A DNA stretch of 64,000 nt from Morganella morganii (GCF_019242955.1 NZ_CP066129.1:1736001-1800000); one strand, 5' to 3'. Positions 18,236 to 26,018 are shown, numbered from the stretch's first letter. The notes: generated from the letters alone by a model not told the origin. Numbers and translations are program-made.

Positions 18236-18254
18236 AGCCCTCGCGGGGAGGGCT
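18236..18254 (-). terminator. Terminator of the cI transcript
   Basis: AGCCCTC-gcgg-GAGGGCT with a T-run on the reverse strand, downstream of the DUF3024 gene in the leftward direction. Confidence 0.7.
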
Positions 18255-18379
18255 GGGGTTATGCTGCCCTTCACCTATGCGTTCACCGCCAGGATAGCCC
18301 TGCCAACTTTTATCACTGTCATATCCTTATTATGTATTTCTACACCTACCACCTTACTCTAAAATATGTCATCAGGCTG

Positions 18380-18721
18380 TCAGCCAAAGAATCGATGATT
18401 TGCATCTTCATCAATAATTTTTATTGCGTCAGAAAAACTGCCTATCATTCGGCCGTCGTAGTGTCGCCATTCATTATTCTCAGTAGACCAGAACAGAGAC
18501 CACGAGTTGCTGTTTCTGTTGTTTGTTATTTTGGCCAGCATTTCTTCCGCACGTCCGGTGCTCCAGGACAGTTGTCTAACCTCGAAAATGATTACGCTAT
18601 CGTCTTCAATACGATACTGAAGATCATGTTCATCCCGGATATGCTTTGGTGGACGACGCTTTTCCATGAAATAGTTCATAAATTGTTTAATTTGTACGAC
18701 TTCAGTGTCATTGAATGCCAT
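18380..18721 (-). CDS. DUF3024-like protein in the rex position
   Basis: 113 residues. Features recalled from the DUF3024 family are present: an early RRPPKHIRDEHDLQYRI segment and later SWSLFWSTENNEWRHYD. It follows cI on the same strand after 38 bp and precedes a leftward terminator, so it is probably cotranscribed with cI in the lysogen, the position of lambda rexAB. Superinfection exclusion is a positional guess; biochemical role unknown. Confidence 0.6.
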   Translation of the reverse strand: MAFNDTEVVQIKQFMNYFMEKRRPPKHIRDEHDLQYRIEDDSVIIFEVRQLSWSTGRAEEMLAKITNNRNSNSWSLFWSTENNEWRHYDGRMIGSFSDAIKIIDEDANHRFFG

Positions 18722-18759
18722 AGTTTGTCCTTAGAACTCGTTTGATTATCAGTACTGGT

Positions 18760-19419
18760 TTATGATTGTTCGCACTTATCGATAAATTTAGTCGGTTTTA
18801 CAATCGCAGCCACATAATGCATTTTTTCCACTTCACGTGGGTCAACTGTGATTGGCGGGTGAGTATTGTTGACGCTGGTGAATTGGTAACTACCATCTCT
18901 GGTTTTATTCAGTATTTTTACCATGTTCTTACCTTCAACAGTGCGCACAAAGACCTCATCGCCGGATCTGACTACTGTGTTGGGCTCAACAACCACATAC
19001 TCACCTGACTGAATCCTGGGCCACATACTGTCACCCTTAACTTTGAGGGCATAAGCGTCCTTATCATCGCTGTAAATTTGAACCCATCCCTCAAGGGCCT
19101 CTATCATATCCACTGCGCCATCAATCCCCAGGAATGCTTCCCCAACTACTTTAACCATGCCATTGGGGACGAATCCAACAAACTCAACATTATCATCTTG
19201 TTGCTGTGTAGTGGTATCGGAGAATAGGTCGGCTACCGTGACACCAAGAGCAGCCGCAATTTTTGTTAATGTGCTCTCGGAGTAGCCTTGGATATTCCTT
19301 TCAAGGCGAGAGATATTCCCCACGTCGCTATCAATAGCAGTGGCTAATTGCAGGATTGTTAATCCCTTCTGTTTTCTGAGAGCTCTAATTTTTGTTCCTA
19401 TTTTCATATTATCATTCAA
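18760..19419 (-). CDS. cI: CI-type prophage repressor (HTH + S24 peptidase)
   Basis: 219 residues. An XRE helix-turn-helix covers residues about 5-65 (LTILQLATAIDSDVGNISRL). The S24 domain has nucleophile Ser in VKGDSMWPRI and a Lys exactly 37 residues later (NMVKIL), as in LexA (Ser119/Lys156). The segment aligned with the scissile Ala-Gly of LexA reads Val-Gly (KVVGEAFL), which may change RecA-stimulated self-cleavage. Divergent from cro across OR. Confidence 0.9.
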   Translation of the reverse strand: MNDNMKIGTKIRALRKQKGLTILQLATAIDSDVGNISRLERNIQGYSESTLTKIAAALGVTVADLFSDTTTQQQDDNVEFVGFVPNGMVKVVGEAFLGIDGAVDMIEALEGWVQIYSDDKDAYALKVKGDSMWPRIQSGEYVVVEPNTVVRSGDEVFVRTVEGKNMVKILNKTRDGSYQFTSVNNTHPPITVDPREVEKMHYVAAIVKPTKFIDKCEQS

Positions 19420-19427
19420 CTTTATTT

Positions 19428-19489
19428 ATGCGTCTCACACAAAGCGTATTGCGCATATCAAAGTATATGGTAATATGCGTGTGGCGCAT
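19428..19489 (+). promoter_or_regulatory. OR operators and pR promoter
   Basis: Three operator-like sites: ATGCG-TCTCA-CACAA (19428-19442), AAGCG-TATTG-CGCAT (19442-19456) and ATGCG-TGTGG-CGCAT (19475-19489, perfect dyad). pR is TTGCGC (19449-19454), 16-bp spacer, TAATAT (19471-19476), overlapped by the last two sites. Confidence 0.75.
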
Positions 19490-19506
19490 TCAAGGTGGAG
19501 TGAGAT

Positions 19507-19716
19507 ATGCAAATAACGCCTTTAAGGAAAATTCGTTTGGAAAAGCAATTAACAATTGCAGAGGTGGCGGCCGCAATTAACTACGATGTCGGGAACCTCA
19601 GTCGTTTGGAGCGTGGCGCTCAGACGGCATCACTTGAGATTGCTGAAAAATTGGTGAAATTTTACGAAAAAAAAATCACTGAAATGCAGATTTTGTATCC
19701 GCAGAGGTATATGTAG
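19507..19716 (+). CDS. cro: Cro-like repressor
   Basis: 69 residues of single XRE helix-turn-helix (LTIAEVAAAINYDVGNLSRL), with a recognition helix nearly identical to that of the divergent CI (DVGNISRL), consistent with both binding the same operators. GTGGAG precedes the ATG. First gene of the rightward early transcript. Confidence 0.85.
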   Translation: MQITPLRKIRLEKQLTIAEVAAAINYDVGNLSRLERGAQTASLEIAEKLVKFYEKKITEMQILYPQRYM

Positions 19717-19723
19717 TTACCCT

Positions 19724-19778
19724 GGCTCTTTAACAATCGCAGAGCTGTTAGCTGCTACGGAGTCACTGATAAAGTGAC
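19724..19778 (+). promoter_or_regulatory. nutR: boxA and boxB
   Basis: GGCTCTTTAACA (19724-19735) matches the boxA consensus. A perfect stem GTCACT-GATAA-AGTGAC (19762-19778) follows as boxB, sharing the pentaloop of nutL. Between cro and cII as in lambda. Confidence 0.75.
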
Positions 19779-19846
19779 GATTTACATATAAAACTACCTC
19801 ACAGGATGTGAGCTACGGACTATCTATACCAAAAGGAATTTACATT

Positions 19847-20173
19847 ATGGAAAATGCAAATCCACGCAAATCGTTCAACCGGTTTGTGTCAAATCATCTG
19901 ATGACAACTGCTCATCAGGCAATCAGAAACACCACACAGACGGTAGTTGCAAAGCTACTCGGTGTTCACGATTCAACAATCCTGCGCAGAACAGAAAAGT
20001 TACCGGAGATATGCGAGACATTAGCCGCGGCCGGTATCACGGATTTTGTTTTGCCTGGCGAGAGAAAAATCAGTGAGGAGGAGTATCGGTTTCTGTGGAA
20101 ACAGATTGGTGAACTCTCTCAGATGAGAATCAAAGAAAACGCCCCGACTGTTGGAGCAGCAGAGGCGCATTAA
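19847..20173 (+). CDS. cII: CII-like transcriptional activator
   Basis: 108 residues from ATG 19847 (AAAGGA upstream; an in-frame GTG at 19808 would add 13 residues). Helix-turn-helix region TVVAKLLGVHDSTILRRTEK and the following ICETLAAAGI segment fit the lambda CII family that activates the establishment promoters. Lies between cro and O. Confidence 0.75.
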   Translation: MENANPRKSFNRFVSNHLMTTAHQAIRNTTQTVVAKLLGVHDSTILRRTEKLPEICETLAAAGITDFVLPGERKISEEEYRFLWKQIGELSQMRIKENAPTVGAAEAH

Positions 20174-20223
20174 GAAAAGCACTTAATATTTACACTGTAT
20201 CAATAGCCAGTATTGTTGAAAAG

Positions 20224-20250
20224 AGGGAAACATAAAGTTTCCCTTTTTTG
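20224..20250 (+). terminator. Terminator between cII and O
   Basis: AGGGAAAC-ataaa-GTTTCCCT and six T's. Early transcription must read through it, as expected for N-dependent antitermination. Confidence 0.7.
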
Positions 20251-20278
20251 ATACAGCAAATAACGGAGTAATTATACA

Positions 20279-20338
20279 TGAAAGTAATTATGAAACAAAG
20301 ATATGGAGGTCGCTATGAATACAGCGGAAGTGTATGAA
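20279..20338 (+). CDS. Possible 19-residue leader peptide overlapping O
   Basis: ATG at 20279 with GGAG upstream opens MKVIMKQRYGGRYEYSGSV and stops at 20338, overlapping the O start in another frame. Could couple translation to O; may be chance. Confidence 0.25.
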
Positions 20339-21106
20339 TTCCCTGTTAAGCAGGAGCAACCACGAGTGGCAGACCTGGACGATGGTTACACTAAACTCGC
20401 CAACGAACTGCTGGAGTCTCTTTCATGCTGCAATCTGACAGCCAGACAGTTCCGGGTAATGTTGGCACTGATCAGAAAAACATACGGGTTCGGGAAGAAA
20501 AATGACCGGATAGCAGATTCTCAGCTGTCGGAAATTACCGGCCTGTCCCGTCAGAACGTTAACAAGGCAAAGAACGAATTAATTTCAATGAATTACATCG
20601 TGAAAGATGGCAATAAGATTGGGGTTAACAAGGAGGTTTCGGCGTGGAAAAATCAACTTAGAGACACTGTCTCTAATCTGGAGACAAAAAAAGTCTCTAA
20701 GTTAGAGACAAATGATGTCTCTGGTTTGGAGACACACAAAAGAAATACTTTAAAGAAAAAAGAAAATATATATACCCCTATATCCCCTAAACCTGAAAAA
20801 CCGTCCAAGCCAGAACCCTTTGATGCAAATGCACACCCGCTGCCTGACTGGTTGAGCCGTGATACCTGGGTGAGCTGGGTTACCTACCGGAAAGACCTGA
20901 AAAAACCGATCAGGACAAAACAGACACTAAACGGGCTGATATCCAGGCTGACTAAATTTTACGAGGCTGGGTATACACCTGAGAGCGTAATCGACGAATC
21001 GATATCAAACGGGTGGACTGGCTTGTTTATGCCGAAATCACCACCAACACGGCAACGCATTGTCCGGCCTAAGCGTGTTCAGCAATTCATACCGGAGGAC
21101 TTCTGA
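20315..21106 (+). CDS. O: Phage replication initiator O
   Basis: Origin-binding initiator, 263 residues from ATG 20315 (GGAGG 5 bp upstream; ATG 20303 is in frame but poorly placed). The N-terminal winged-helix DNA-binding domain includes ARQFRVMLALIRKTYGFGKK and LSEITGLSRQNVNKAKNEL. The middle is low-complexity because its DNA carries the iterons. The C-terminal part (from PLPDWLSRDTWVSWVTYR) should recruit the helicase loader. The stop overlaps the start of P (TGATG). Confidence 0.88.
   Translation: MNTAEVYEFPVKQEQPRVADLDDGYTKLANELLESLSCCNLTARQFRVMLALIRKTYGFGKKNDRIADSQLSEITGLSRQNVNKAKNELISMNYIVKDGNKIGVNKEVSAWKNQLRDTVSNLETKKVSKLETNDVSGLETHKRNTLKKKENIYTPISPKPEKPSKPEPFDANAHPLPDWLSRDTWVSWVTYRKDLKKPIRTKQTLNGLISRLTKFYEAGYTPESVIDESISNGWTGLFMPKSPPTRQRIVRPKRVQQFIPEDF
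20669..20790 (+). other. Phage replication origin: iterons plus AT-rich segment
   Basis: Three 17-bp dyad iterons of form GTCTCT-N5/6-GAGAC at 20669-20685, 20693-20709 and 20717-20733, with an exact 24-bp period. A purine-rich and AT-rich stretch follows (about 20738-20790). The layout is that of lambda ori inside gene O. Confidence 0.8.
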
Positions 21107-21834
21107 TGGCAACAGCAGCACAGACTCTGGCGAGGTTTAACCGCATGAAGCCGGAGCACATCAAGCCAAAATTCACGAATGCTGCTGAGCTGATGGCGTG
21201 GCAGCGTGAGCAGGGCGCTATCGATGCGAAACGGATTGCTGACGAAAACCGTGTGGCTCGACTGCATAAAATCATGGGGCGTTCCGGTATCAGCCCGTTA
21301 CACCAGGAATGCACGTTTGAGAACTATCTGGTGACAACGCCGGAACAACAGCGGGCACTCAGTAAATCACAGCAGTACGCATCTGAGTTTGGTAAATCAT
21401 TTGGCGGATTTATTTTCAGCGGTAATCCCGGCACCGGTAAAAACCATCTGGCAGCGGCTATCGGCAACCAGATAATCCGGAACGGGAAAAGCATTCTGAT
21501 TGCCACTCTGCCAGACCTGATGATGCGTGTCCGTGAGACATACCAGAAAGGGGCAAAAACTACTGAGTCGCAGCTGATCAGCGACCTGTGTGAAGTGGAT
21601 TTACTGGTGCTGGATGATGTCGGCGTACAGCGCAATAACCTGAACGAAGAACTGATTATTTTTCAGGTGGTAGACCGCCGGTTATCGAATAAAAAACCGG
21701 TAGGTGTGCTGACCAATCTCAATTTTGACGAACTGGCAAAAGCATTGGGTGATCGGGTTATTGACCGCCTGAGAATGGGTTCGCCGACCGTTATCAATTT
21801 CACATGGGAAAGCTTCCGCAGGCAGGTTAAGTAG
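21106..21834 (+). CDS. DnaC-like helicase loader (P function)
   Basis: 242-residue AAA+ ATPase of the DnaC/IstB type that loads DnaB helicase at the phage origin. Walker A is GNPGTGKN near residue 107-114, where the last residue is Asn rather than Ser/Thr. Walker B is LLVLDDVG. Sensor-like TNLNFDEL and the arginine finger region (DRVIDRL) are present. Overlaps O by one base. Confidence 0.88.
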   Translation: MATAAQTLARFNRMKPEHIKPKFTNAAELMAWQREQGAIDAKRIADENRVARLHKIMGRSGISPLHQECTFENYLVTTPEQQRALSKSQQYASEFGKSFGGFIFSGNPGTGKNHLAAAIGNQIIRNGKSILIATLPDLMMRVRETYQKGAKTTESQLISDLCEVDLLVLDDVGVQRNNLNEELIIFQVVDRRLSNKKPVGVLTNLNFDELAKALGDRVIDRLRMGSPTVINFTWESFRRQVK

Positions 21835-21870
21835 CGTCATAACCCAGGACAGAAGACTTTTTGAAATGAT

Positions 21871-21945
<75 letters not shown>

Positions 21946-21947
21946 AA

Positions 21948-22023
21948 TGGTGGGTCGTGGGAGGCTCGAACTCCCGACCAATTGATTAAGAGTCAACTGC
22001 TCTACCGGCTGAGCTAACGACCC
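21948..22023 (-). tRNA. tRNA-Lys(CTT), prophage-encoded
   Basis: 76 nt with encoded CCA. Anticodon loop CTCTTAA reads CTT (AAG codons). E. coli-type hosts usually read AAG with a TTT tRNA, so this adds a decoding species. Only 2 bp separate it from tRNA-Gly, so they form one transcript. Confidence 0.93.
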
Positions 22024-22082
22024 GAAGAAATTAAAATACACCCGTAAGAAACTAACGGCAACCGATAACCTCAGGAGGTTGA

Positions 22083-22526
22083 ATGCAAAAACAGACATTC
22101 CTTCTCAGGAATATACAGATACTCAGAAATCTCAAGGCAGAGCTCGACAATCTCCCGCTTAACGAAGAATTCCCCCTCGAAGTAAAAATATCCGATCCGA
22201 AGCGAACCCTTCCCCAAAATGACATGTTTCATGCGCTGTGCGGCAATGTAGCAGAGCAGGGCATTGTATGGGCTGGCAATACGTGGGGATTGCAGGACTG
22301 GAAATGTATTTTCGTATCCGGACATGCAAAGGCGACAGGCCGTGACGGGACGCTTATTCCGGGACTTGAGGGAGAGATTGTACCGCTGGCAAGAGAAAGT
22401 ACCGCAAACATGAGTAAGAAGCGCATGACAAGCTTAATCGAATATTCGCAGGCGTGGGCTATAGGTGAAGGTATAAAACCCCGCGCCGCGCGATACAGGT
22501 TTAATCATTACGGACATCAGGAATAG
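22083..22526 (+). CDS. ninB: NinB-family recombination protein
   Basis: 147 residues, AGGAGG before the ATG. Similar to lambda NinB (Orf), which binds single-stranded DNA and SSB as a recombination mediator: RTLPQNDMFHALCGNVAEQ then WGLQDWKCIF and STANMSKKRMTSLIEYSQAW. First of the nin-type genes. Confidence 0.85.
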   Translation: MQKQTFLLRNIQILRNLKAELDNLPLNEEFPLEVKISDPKRTLPQNDMFHALCGNVAEQGIVWAGNTWGLQDWKCIFVSGHAKATGRDGTLIPGLEGEIVPLARESTANMSKKRMTSLIEYSQAWAIGEGIKPRAARYRFNHYGHQE

Positions 22527-22537
22527 GAGCAGGACGT

Positions 22538-22735
22538 ATGAAAGAACCGCACATACACCGACTTCTCACCAATGACGAAGCCGATAATCTCTGCATTTAC
22601 TACAGGCGTAAGGGGTATAACCCGGTGAAGTCACTGAATATCAATCCTCAGTATTTCGACGTCACCGTGTATCTGCCGGTAGTCAGATATCTGAAACCAA
22701 CACCACGGGCAATGATTAACAGGATATGGCGATGA
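22538..22735 (+). CDS. Hypothetical nin-region protein
   Basis: 65 residues, GGAGCAGG upstream. Overlaps the start of the next gene. Basic C-terminus (TPRAMINRIWR). No family recognised. Confidence 0.55.
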   Translation: MKEPHIHRLLTNDEADNLCIYYRRKGYNPVKSLNINPQYFDVTVYLPVVRYLKPTPRAMINRIWR

Positions 22736-23181
22736 ATGACGAACAATTCAAAGTATGCGTTGACATAATCAGGGCATGTCGCGATCTGGATTCGTTCACC
22801 AATCACGAGGCCGGACTGCACACGGGGAACTCAGCAGAGTTCATTAAGTGGTTTACCAACAAAATGCTGTATATCGGATGTTTGCGAAAAGTCGGCACAA
22901 CCAGGCACAATCGCCATGTGAGTCAGTTATTTGCAATATCGCCGGATGCTGTCACCAGACTGTATCGCTACATGCGTGAATCCAGTGGTGAGTTAGTGCC
23001 GGTTAGCGGGCATGGTGAGAGAAAGCTAATCGAATTTTGCGGGAAGGTGGTCAGCAAGGCATACATTGAGCCGGGGTTCGGTCGGTCAGATGTTACTTGG
23101 TTCGACTCGCTAGTGCAGGGAGTCAGGAGAAGAAATGGTAAAGCCCGCCGGAGCGGGCGACTGGTGTCAGCGGACAACTAA
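22732..23181 (+). CDS. Hypothetical nin-region protein
   Basis: 149 residues from ATG 22732 (AGGAT 7 bp upstream; ATG 22726 adds two residues). The first 80 residues look like a winged helix (ACRDLDSFTNHEAGLHTG, then KMLYIGCLRKVGTTRHNRHV). The tail is Arg-rich. Its last 15 bp overlap the convergent usp gene. Function unknown. Confidence 0.6.
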   Translation: MNDEQFKVCVDIIRACRDLDSFTNHEAGLHTGNSAEFIKWFTNKMLYIGCLRKVGTTRHNRHVSQLFAISPDAVTRLYRYMRESSGELVPVSGHGERKLIEFCGKVVSKAYIEPGFGRSDVTWFDSLVQGVRRRNGKARRSGRLVSADN

Positions 23182-23595
23182 AACTGAGGTTTTGGCATAA
23201 CGGACGACTGCCGCAGCAGTGGAGCCGAGTAGATAGGTAGAAATACTCGGACGACGGGAGCCGATGATAATCAGGTCTGCACTAATAGCTTCGGCACGTT
23301 CAAGTATTTTGTCTTTTGGGCGACCAATTACGATATATCTGTCTGCTCTGTCCTCCGGCAAACTGAATTTCCTGATTATCTCGCCTAATTCTTTTTTTGT
23401 GGAATCTATCAGTCGCTTTTCCAGATCCGCGACAGACAAACCACTTTCAAAACCACCATATGGGAATGCTGGTATAACCGCAAGAAAATGGATACGGGCA
23501 TCTTCAAGTTTAGCGAGGCTTTCAACATGAGGAGTAACCATATCAGTGAGTTCTTTTTCCCATACATCAATCGGAACAAGGATATTTTTGTACAT
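23167..23595 (-). CDS. UspF/UspG-type universal stress protein (cargo)
   Basis: 142 residues from ATG 23595, with GGAGGA 3 bp upstream; an earlier ATG at 23613 is less likely. Opens MYKNILVPIDVWEKEL and ends STAAAVVRYAKTSVLVVR. It carries the ATP-binding pattern of UspF-like proteins (G-2x-G-9x-G-S/T: IIIGSRRPSISTYLLGST). Antisense to the nin genes, so it is likely expressed in the lysogen. A host-type stress gene acquired as cargo. Confidence 0.88.
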   Translation of the reverse strand: MYKNILVPIDVWEKELTDMVTPHVESLAKLEDARIHFLAVIPAFPYGGFESGLSVADLEKRLIDSTKKELGEIIRKFSLPEDRADRYIVIGRPKDKILERAEAISADLIIIGSRRPSISTYLLGSTAAAVVRYAKTSVLVVR

Positions 23596-23762
23596 AGTTC
23601 CTCCGATATTCATTATTCACTCAGATTAATAATAGACCAGATTGGCTAAAAAGTGAGTAAAAAACGTTCAGCAGTTATTAATCAATGATCTTCGGAAAAA
23701 ACTCCACTTTGCACCTAAAGCATGGTGGGTTCGCGTAATTATTTATTACAGGGGAGGGTTTG

Positions 23763-23945
23763 ATGAACTGCGCAATATGCGGCGAAGGACTGGCCGACGA
23801 TGAAGTTTATGTTTGCGACCAGTGCGCCGGTGAATGTCCGCATCTGGAAGTAGTCGAGAAGATAAAAGGAGATGGTGAGAGTGGCAAAGCAACCGCGGCG
23901 AAAATGCCTGATATGCCGCGACTGGTTTCACCCGAAATTCAGTAA
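23763..23945 (+). CDS. Small zinc-ribbon phage protein
   Basis: 60 residues with GGAGG upstream. CxxC pairs (MNCAICGEG and VCDQCAGEC) suggest one zinc site, followed by an acidic tail. Overlaps the start of ninG, so translation is probably coupled. Similar small zinc proteins occur upstream of ninG in lambdoid phages. Confidence 0.6.
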   Translation: MNCAICGEGLADDEVYVCDQCAGECPHLEVVEKIKGDGESGKATAAKMPDMPRLVSPEIQ

Positions 23946-24510
23946 CGAATGGTGGTGCTGTCCGGAGCATGGTGCTGAGTTGGCAATAAAGCGACGAAGC
24001 AGGGAAAGGGAAAAGGCTGAAGCCAAATTAAGAAAGGAGCAGCAGCAAAAAGAGCGTGAAGCAAAAGATAAATTAAAAATCCGCAAGTTAGCAGTAAAAC
24101 CTACCTCATATTTCCGGCAGCAAGCACAAACAGCGTTTAACCAATTCATCAGACTCAGAGACCGCGATGAACCATGCATCAGCTGTGGTGAACCTAATCC
24201 GCCTGATTTACATGGTGGGCAGTGGGACTGCGGTCATTTTCTGTCTGTCGGGTCACATCCTGAGCTGCGGTTTGAGGAGCGAAATACCTATAAGCAATGT
24301 AAATCATGCAATGCGGGGGCCGGTAAATTCTCACACAAAAATAACACTGTAACGCACAAATACGAGTTACGGCTGATTGAAAAATTTGGACAGGAGTTAG
24401 TTGACTGGTTACGCGGTCCGCATGAGATACCGCACTGGAAGCGGGAAGACTATATCCGTATACGCGATGAGTACCGTGCGAAAGTGAGGGAGTTAAAGCG
24501 TAAGACCTGA
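23881..24510 (+). CDS. ninG: NinG (Rap) recombination endonuclease
   Basis: 209 residues from GTG 23881 (AGGAG 9 bp upstream; the ATG at 23872 is too close to it). N-terminal zinc motif CLICRDWFHPKF...WWCCPEH, a long charged helix rich in Glu/Lys/Arg, then an HNH-like zinc nuclease region (DEPCISCGEPN, WDCGHFLSVGSHPELRF, QCKSCN). Matches lambda NinG/Rap, a Holliday-junction resolvase. Confidence 0.88.
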   Translation: MAKQPRRKCLICRDWFHPKFSNEWWCCPEHGAELAIKRRSREREKAEAKLRKEQQQKEREAKDKLKIRKLAVKPTSYFRQQAQTAFNQFIRLRDRDEPCISCGEPNPPDLHGGQWDCGHFLSVGSHPELRFEERNTYKQCKSCNAGAGKFSHKNNTVTHKYELRLIEKFGQELVDWLRGPHEIPHWKREDYIRIRDEYRAKVRELKRKT

Positions 24511-24511
24511 A

Positions 24512-24679
24512 ATTACACCGATACCTGAACACTATGGTAATCAGGCGACACTGGCGACTGAGTTGAAAATAAACCGGTACACAGTCAGGACGTTTCACCG
24601 GGATACCTGGTGCGAAGCGTACATAATCTACATCGGTGTGCTTATGACCGAGTTCGAGATGAAAGGCATACAGGAGTGA
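24512..24679 (+). CDS. ninH: NinH-like protein without a standard start
   Basis: About 55 residues. EHYGNQATLATELKINRYTV then RTFHRD resembles lambda NinH (Fis-like HTH: ETYGNQTEVARRLSCHRGTV). The frame is open after a stop inside ninG but has no ATG, GTG or TTG at its head; ATT at 24512 is the only plausible initiator. May be translated by coupling with ninG, or be damaged. Confidence 0.45.
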   Translation: MTPIPEHYGNQATLATELKINRYTVRTFHRDTWCEAYIIYIGVLMTEFEMKGIQE

Positions 24680-24684
24680 GAACA

Positions 24685-24807
24685 ATGAGAGAGAAACATT
24701 GGAGCAACACTACTCTTCAGGGCAACTATACGGGAAGCGTCATTTCTGTTTTATCGGAAGATATTAAACCTCATAGCCTGCAAAATAACGAGGTAATGTA
24801 TGCGTGA
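24685..24807 (+). CDS. 40-residue phage protein before Q
   Basis: ATG 24685, GAGTGAG upstream. Its stop overlaps the Q start (ATGCGTGA), indicating coupling. Unrecognised. Confidence 0.45.
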   Translation: MREKHWSNTTLQGNYTGSVISVLSEDIKPHSLQNNEVMYA

Positions 24808-25237
24808 TATTCGCCAGGTGTTAGAACGGTGGGGGGCTTGGGTTGTTGATAATCAGGAATCAGTATATTGGTCACCAATTGCTGCCGGGTTTAAAGGGCT
24901 GATCCCTGAAAAAGTTAAGAGTCGTCAGCAATGTACTGATAATGATGCACTGGTGATATCCGGCATTATGGCAAAACTGAACATCCGCAACAGCGATATG
25001 CATGATCTGCTTTTTGATTACTATGTTTTCGGTAAGACGTTTATTCAGTTGGCCAAGAAATACGGGTGCTCAGACACTCACATAGGGAAAAAACTCCAGA
25101 AGGCAGAAGGGCTGGTGGAAGGAATGCTCATAATGGGAGATGTAAAACTGGAAATGGACGGTACATCACATCATGGAGGTATGCGGACATTTATGAACAA
25201 ATTACATGATTTAAAAATTAATGCTGTACGATCGTAA
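24800..25237 (+). CDS. Q: Q-type late antitermination protein
   Basis: 145 residues of the antitermination Q family found in phage 82 and many lambdoids. Typical sequence: [13 protein letters not shown] near the start, then [15 protein letters not shown] and [16 protein letters not shown] segment, followed by helix-turn-helix [20 protein letters not shown]. It should let polymerase read from pR' through the terminator 55 bp downstream into cargo, lysis and structural genes. Confidence 0.88.
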   Translation: MRDIRQVLERWGAWVVDNQESVYWSPIAAGFKGLIPEKVKSRQQCTDNDALVISGIMAKLNIRNSDMHDLLFDYYVFGKTFIQLAKKYGCSDTHIGKKLQKAEGLVEGMLIMGDVKLEMDGTSHHGGMRTFMNKLHDLKINAVRS

Positions 25238-25291
25238 AAAAGACGCTATTGTGATCAGAGTTATTTCTGTGTCGTATTGATTACAAACTGA

Positions 25292-25317
25292 AACCCCGTT
25301 TTTACGGGGTTTTTTTA
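25292..25317 (+). terminator. Terminator after Q (candidate tR')
   Basis: AACCCCGT-tttt-ACGGGGTT with seven T's. A Q-dependent late terminator is expected here. Confidence 0.75.
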
Positions 25318-25611
25318 TGTTGATAAACAGATAAGATAATTGGTTAAAATCAGTCGTGATTTACGTGTAGTGATACGTAACATCTGAGGGATAAAATAAT
25401 AAAGTTTGCTATTTATGATCATCTGTGGCTTAATGGGGTCACTGGTTTGGAAGTACAGGCCTATTTATGCTAGTCAGTTTAAAGTCGTTCACCATTTAGC
25501 GTTATCCTCGATACCACTTCATTGCGAATTCCTTCTAATTAATTCCCATAAGTAAAAATAAAAAACAAACCTCATATGCCTTATGGCAATCAAAAAATTA
25601 AAGGAAATTCT

Positions 25612-25824
25612 ATGTCTAATACAATGACTGGTTCAGTAAAATGGTTTAACGAATCGAAAGGTTTTGGCTTCATCTCTCCGGCAGATGGTAGCAAAGATGT
25701 GTTTGTTCACTTCTCTGCGATTCAGAGTGACAGCTTCAAAACATTATTTGAAGGTCAGAATGTTACCTTCAATATTGAAGACGGGGCAAAAGGTCCGTCT
25801 GCATCAAATGTGGTGGGTCTCTAA
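25612..25824 (+). CDS. CspA-family cold-shock protein (cargo)
   Basis: 70-residue cold-shock domain from ATG 25612 (AAAGGAAA upstream). RNA-binding motifs RNP1 (SKGFGFISP) and RNP2 (DVFVHFSAI) are intact. A gene-free leader of roughly 290 bp (25318-25611) precedes it, compatible with a long cspA-like thermosensing 5' leader, though I cannot fold it here. First gene of the Q-to-lysis cargo block. Confidence 0.93.
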   Translation: MSNTMTGSVKWFNESKGFGFISPADGSKDVFVHFSAIQSDSFKTLFEGQNVTFNIEDGAKGPSASNVVGL

Positions 25825-25833
25825 GGCGCACCA

Positions 25834-25974
25834 ATGATAATAGCACTGTTTTTTCAGTGCCCCTGTTGCAGTGGAACACAATACCGGACTTCGCACTTTG
25901 ATGTTTCTGCATCAAATCCGCATGGTGCAAAATGCATTTTTTGTAAAACGGTGATGCTGTTGTCCAGGCAATAG
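25834..25974 (+). CDS. YmcF/YnfQ-like small zinc protein
   Basis: 46 residues, starting 9 bp after the csp stop. CPCCSGTQYRTSHFDVSASN then GAKCIFCKT gives two CxxC pairs. The pattern is that of YmcF and YnfQ, small cold-induced proteins encoded beside cspG and cspI in E. coli (recalled). Linkage to a csp gene here strengthens the call. Confidence 0.7.
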   Translation: MIIALFFQCPCCSGTQYRTSHFDVSASNPHGAKCIFCKTVMLLSRQ

Positions 25975-25988
25975 AAAAACTAAATTAC

Positions 25989-26018
25989 AAGGCCTGATAA
26001 TATTATCAGGCCTTTTTA
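25989..26018 (+). terminator. Terminator after the csp-ymcF pair
   Basis: AAGGCCTGATAA-ta-TTATCAGGCCTT perfect stem with T-run. It isolates the cold pair from lpxP. Confidence 0.85.
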
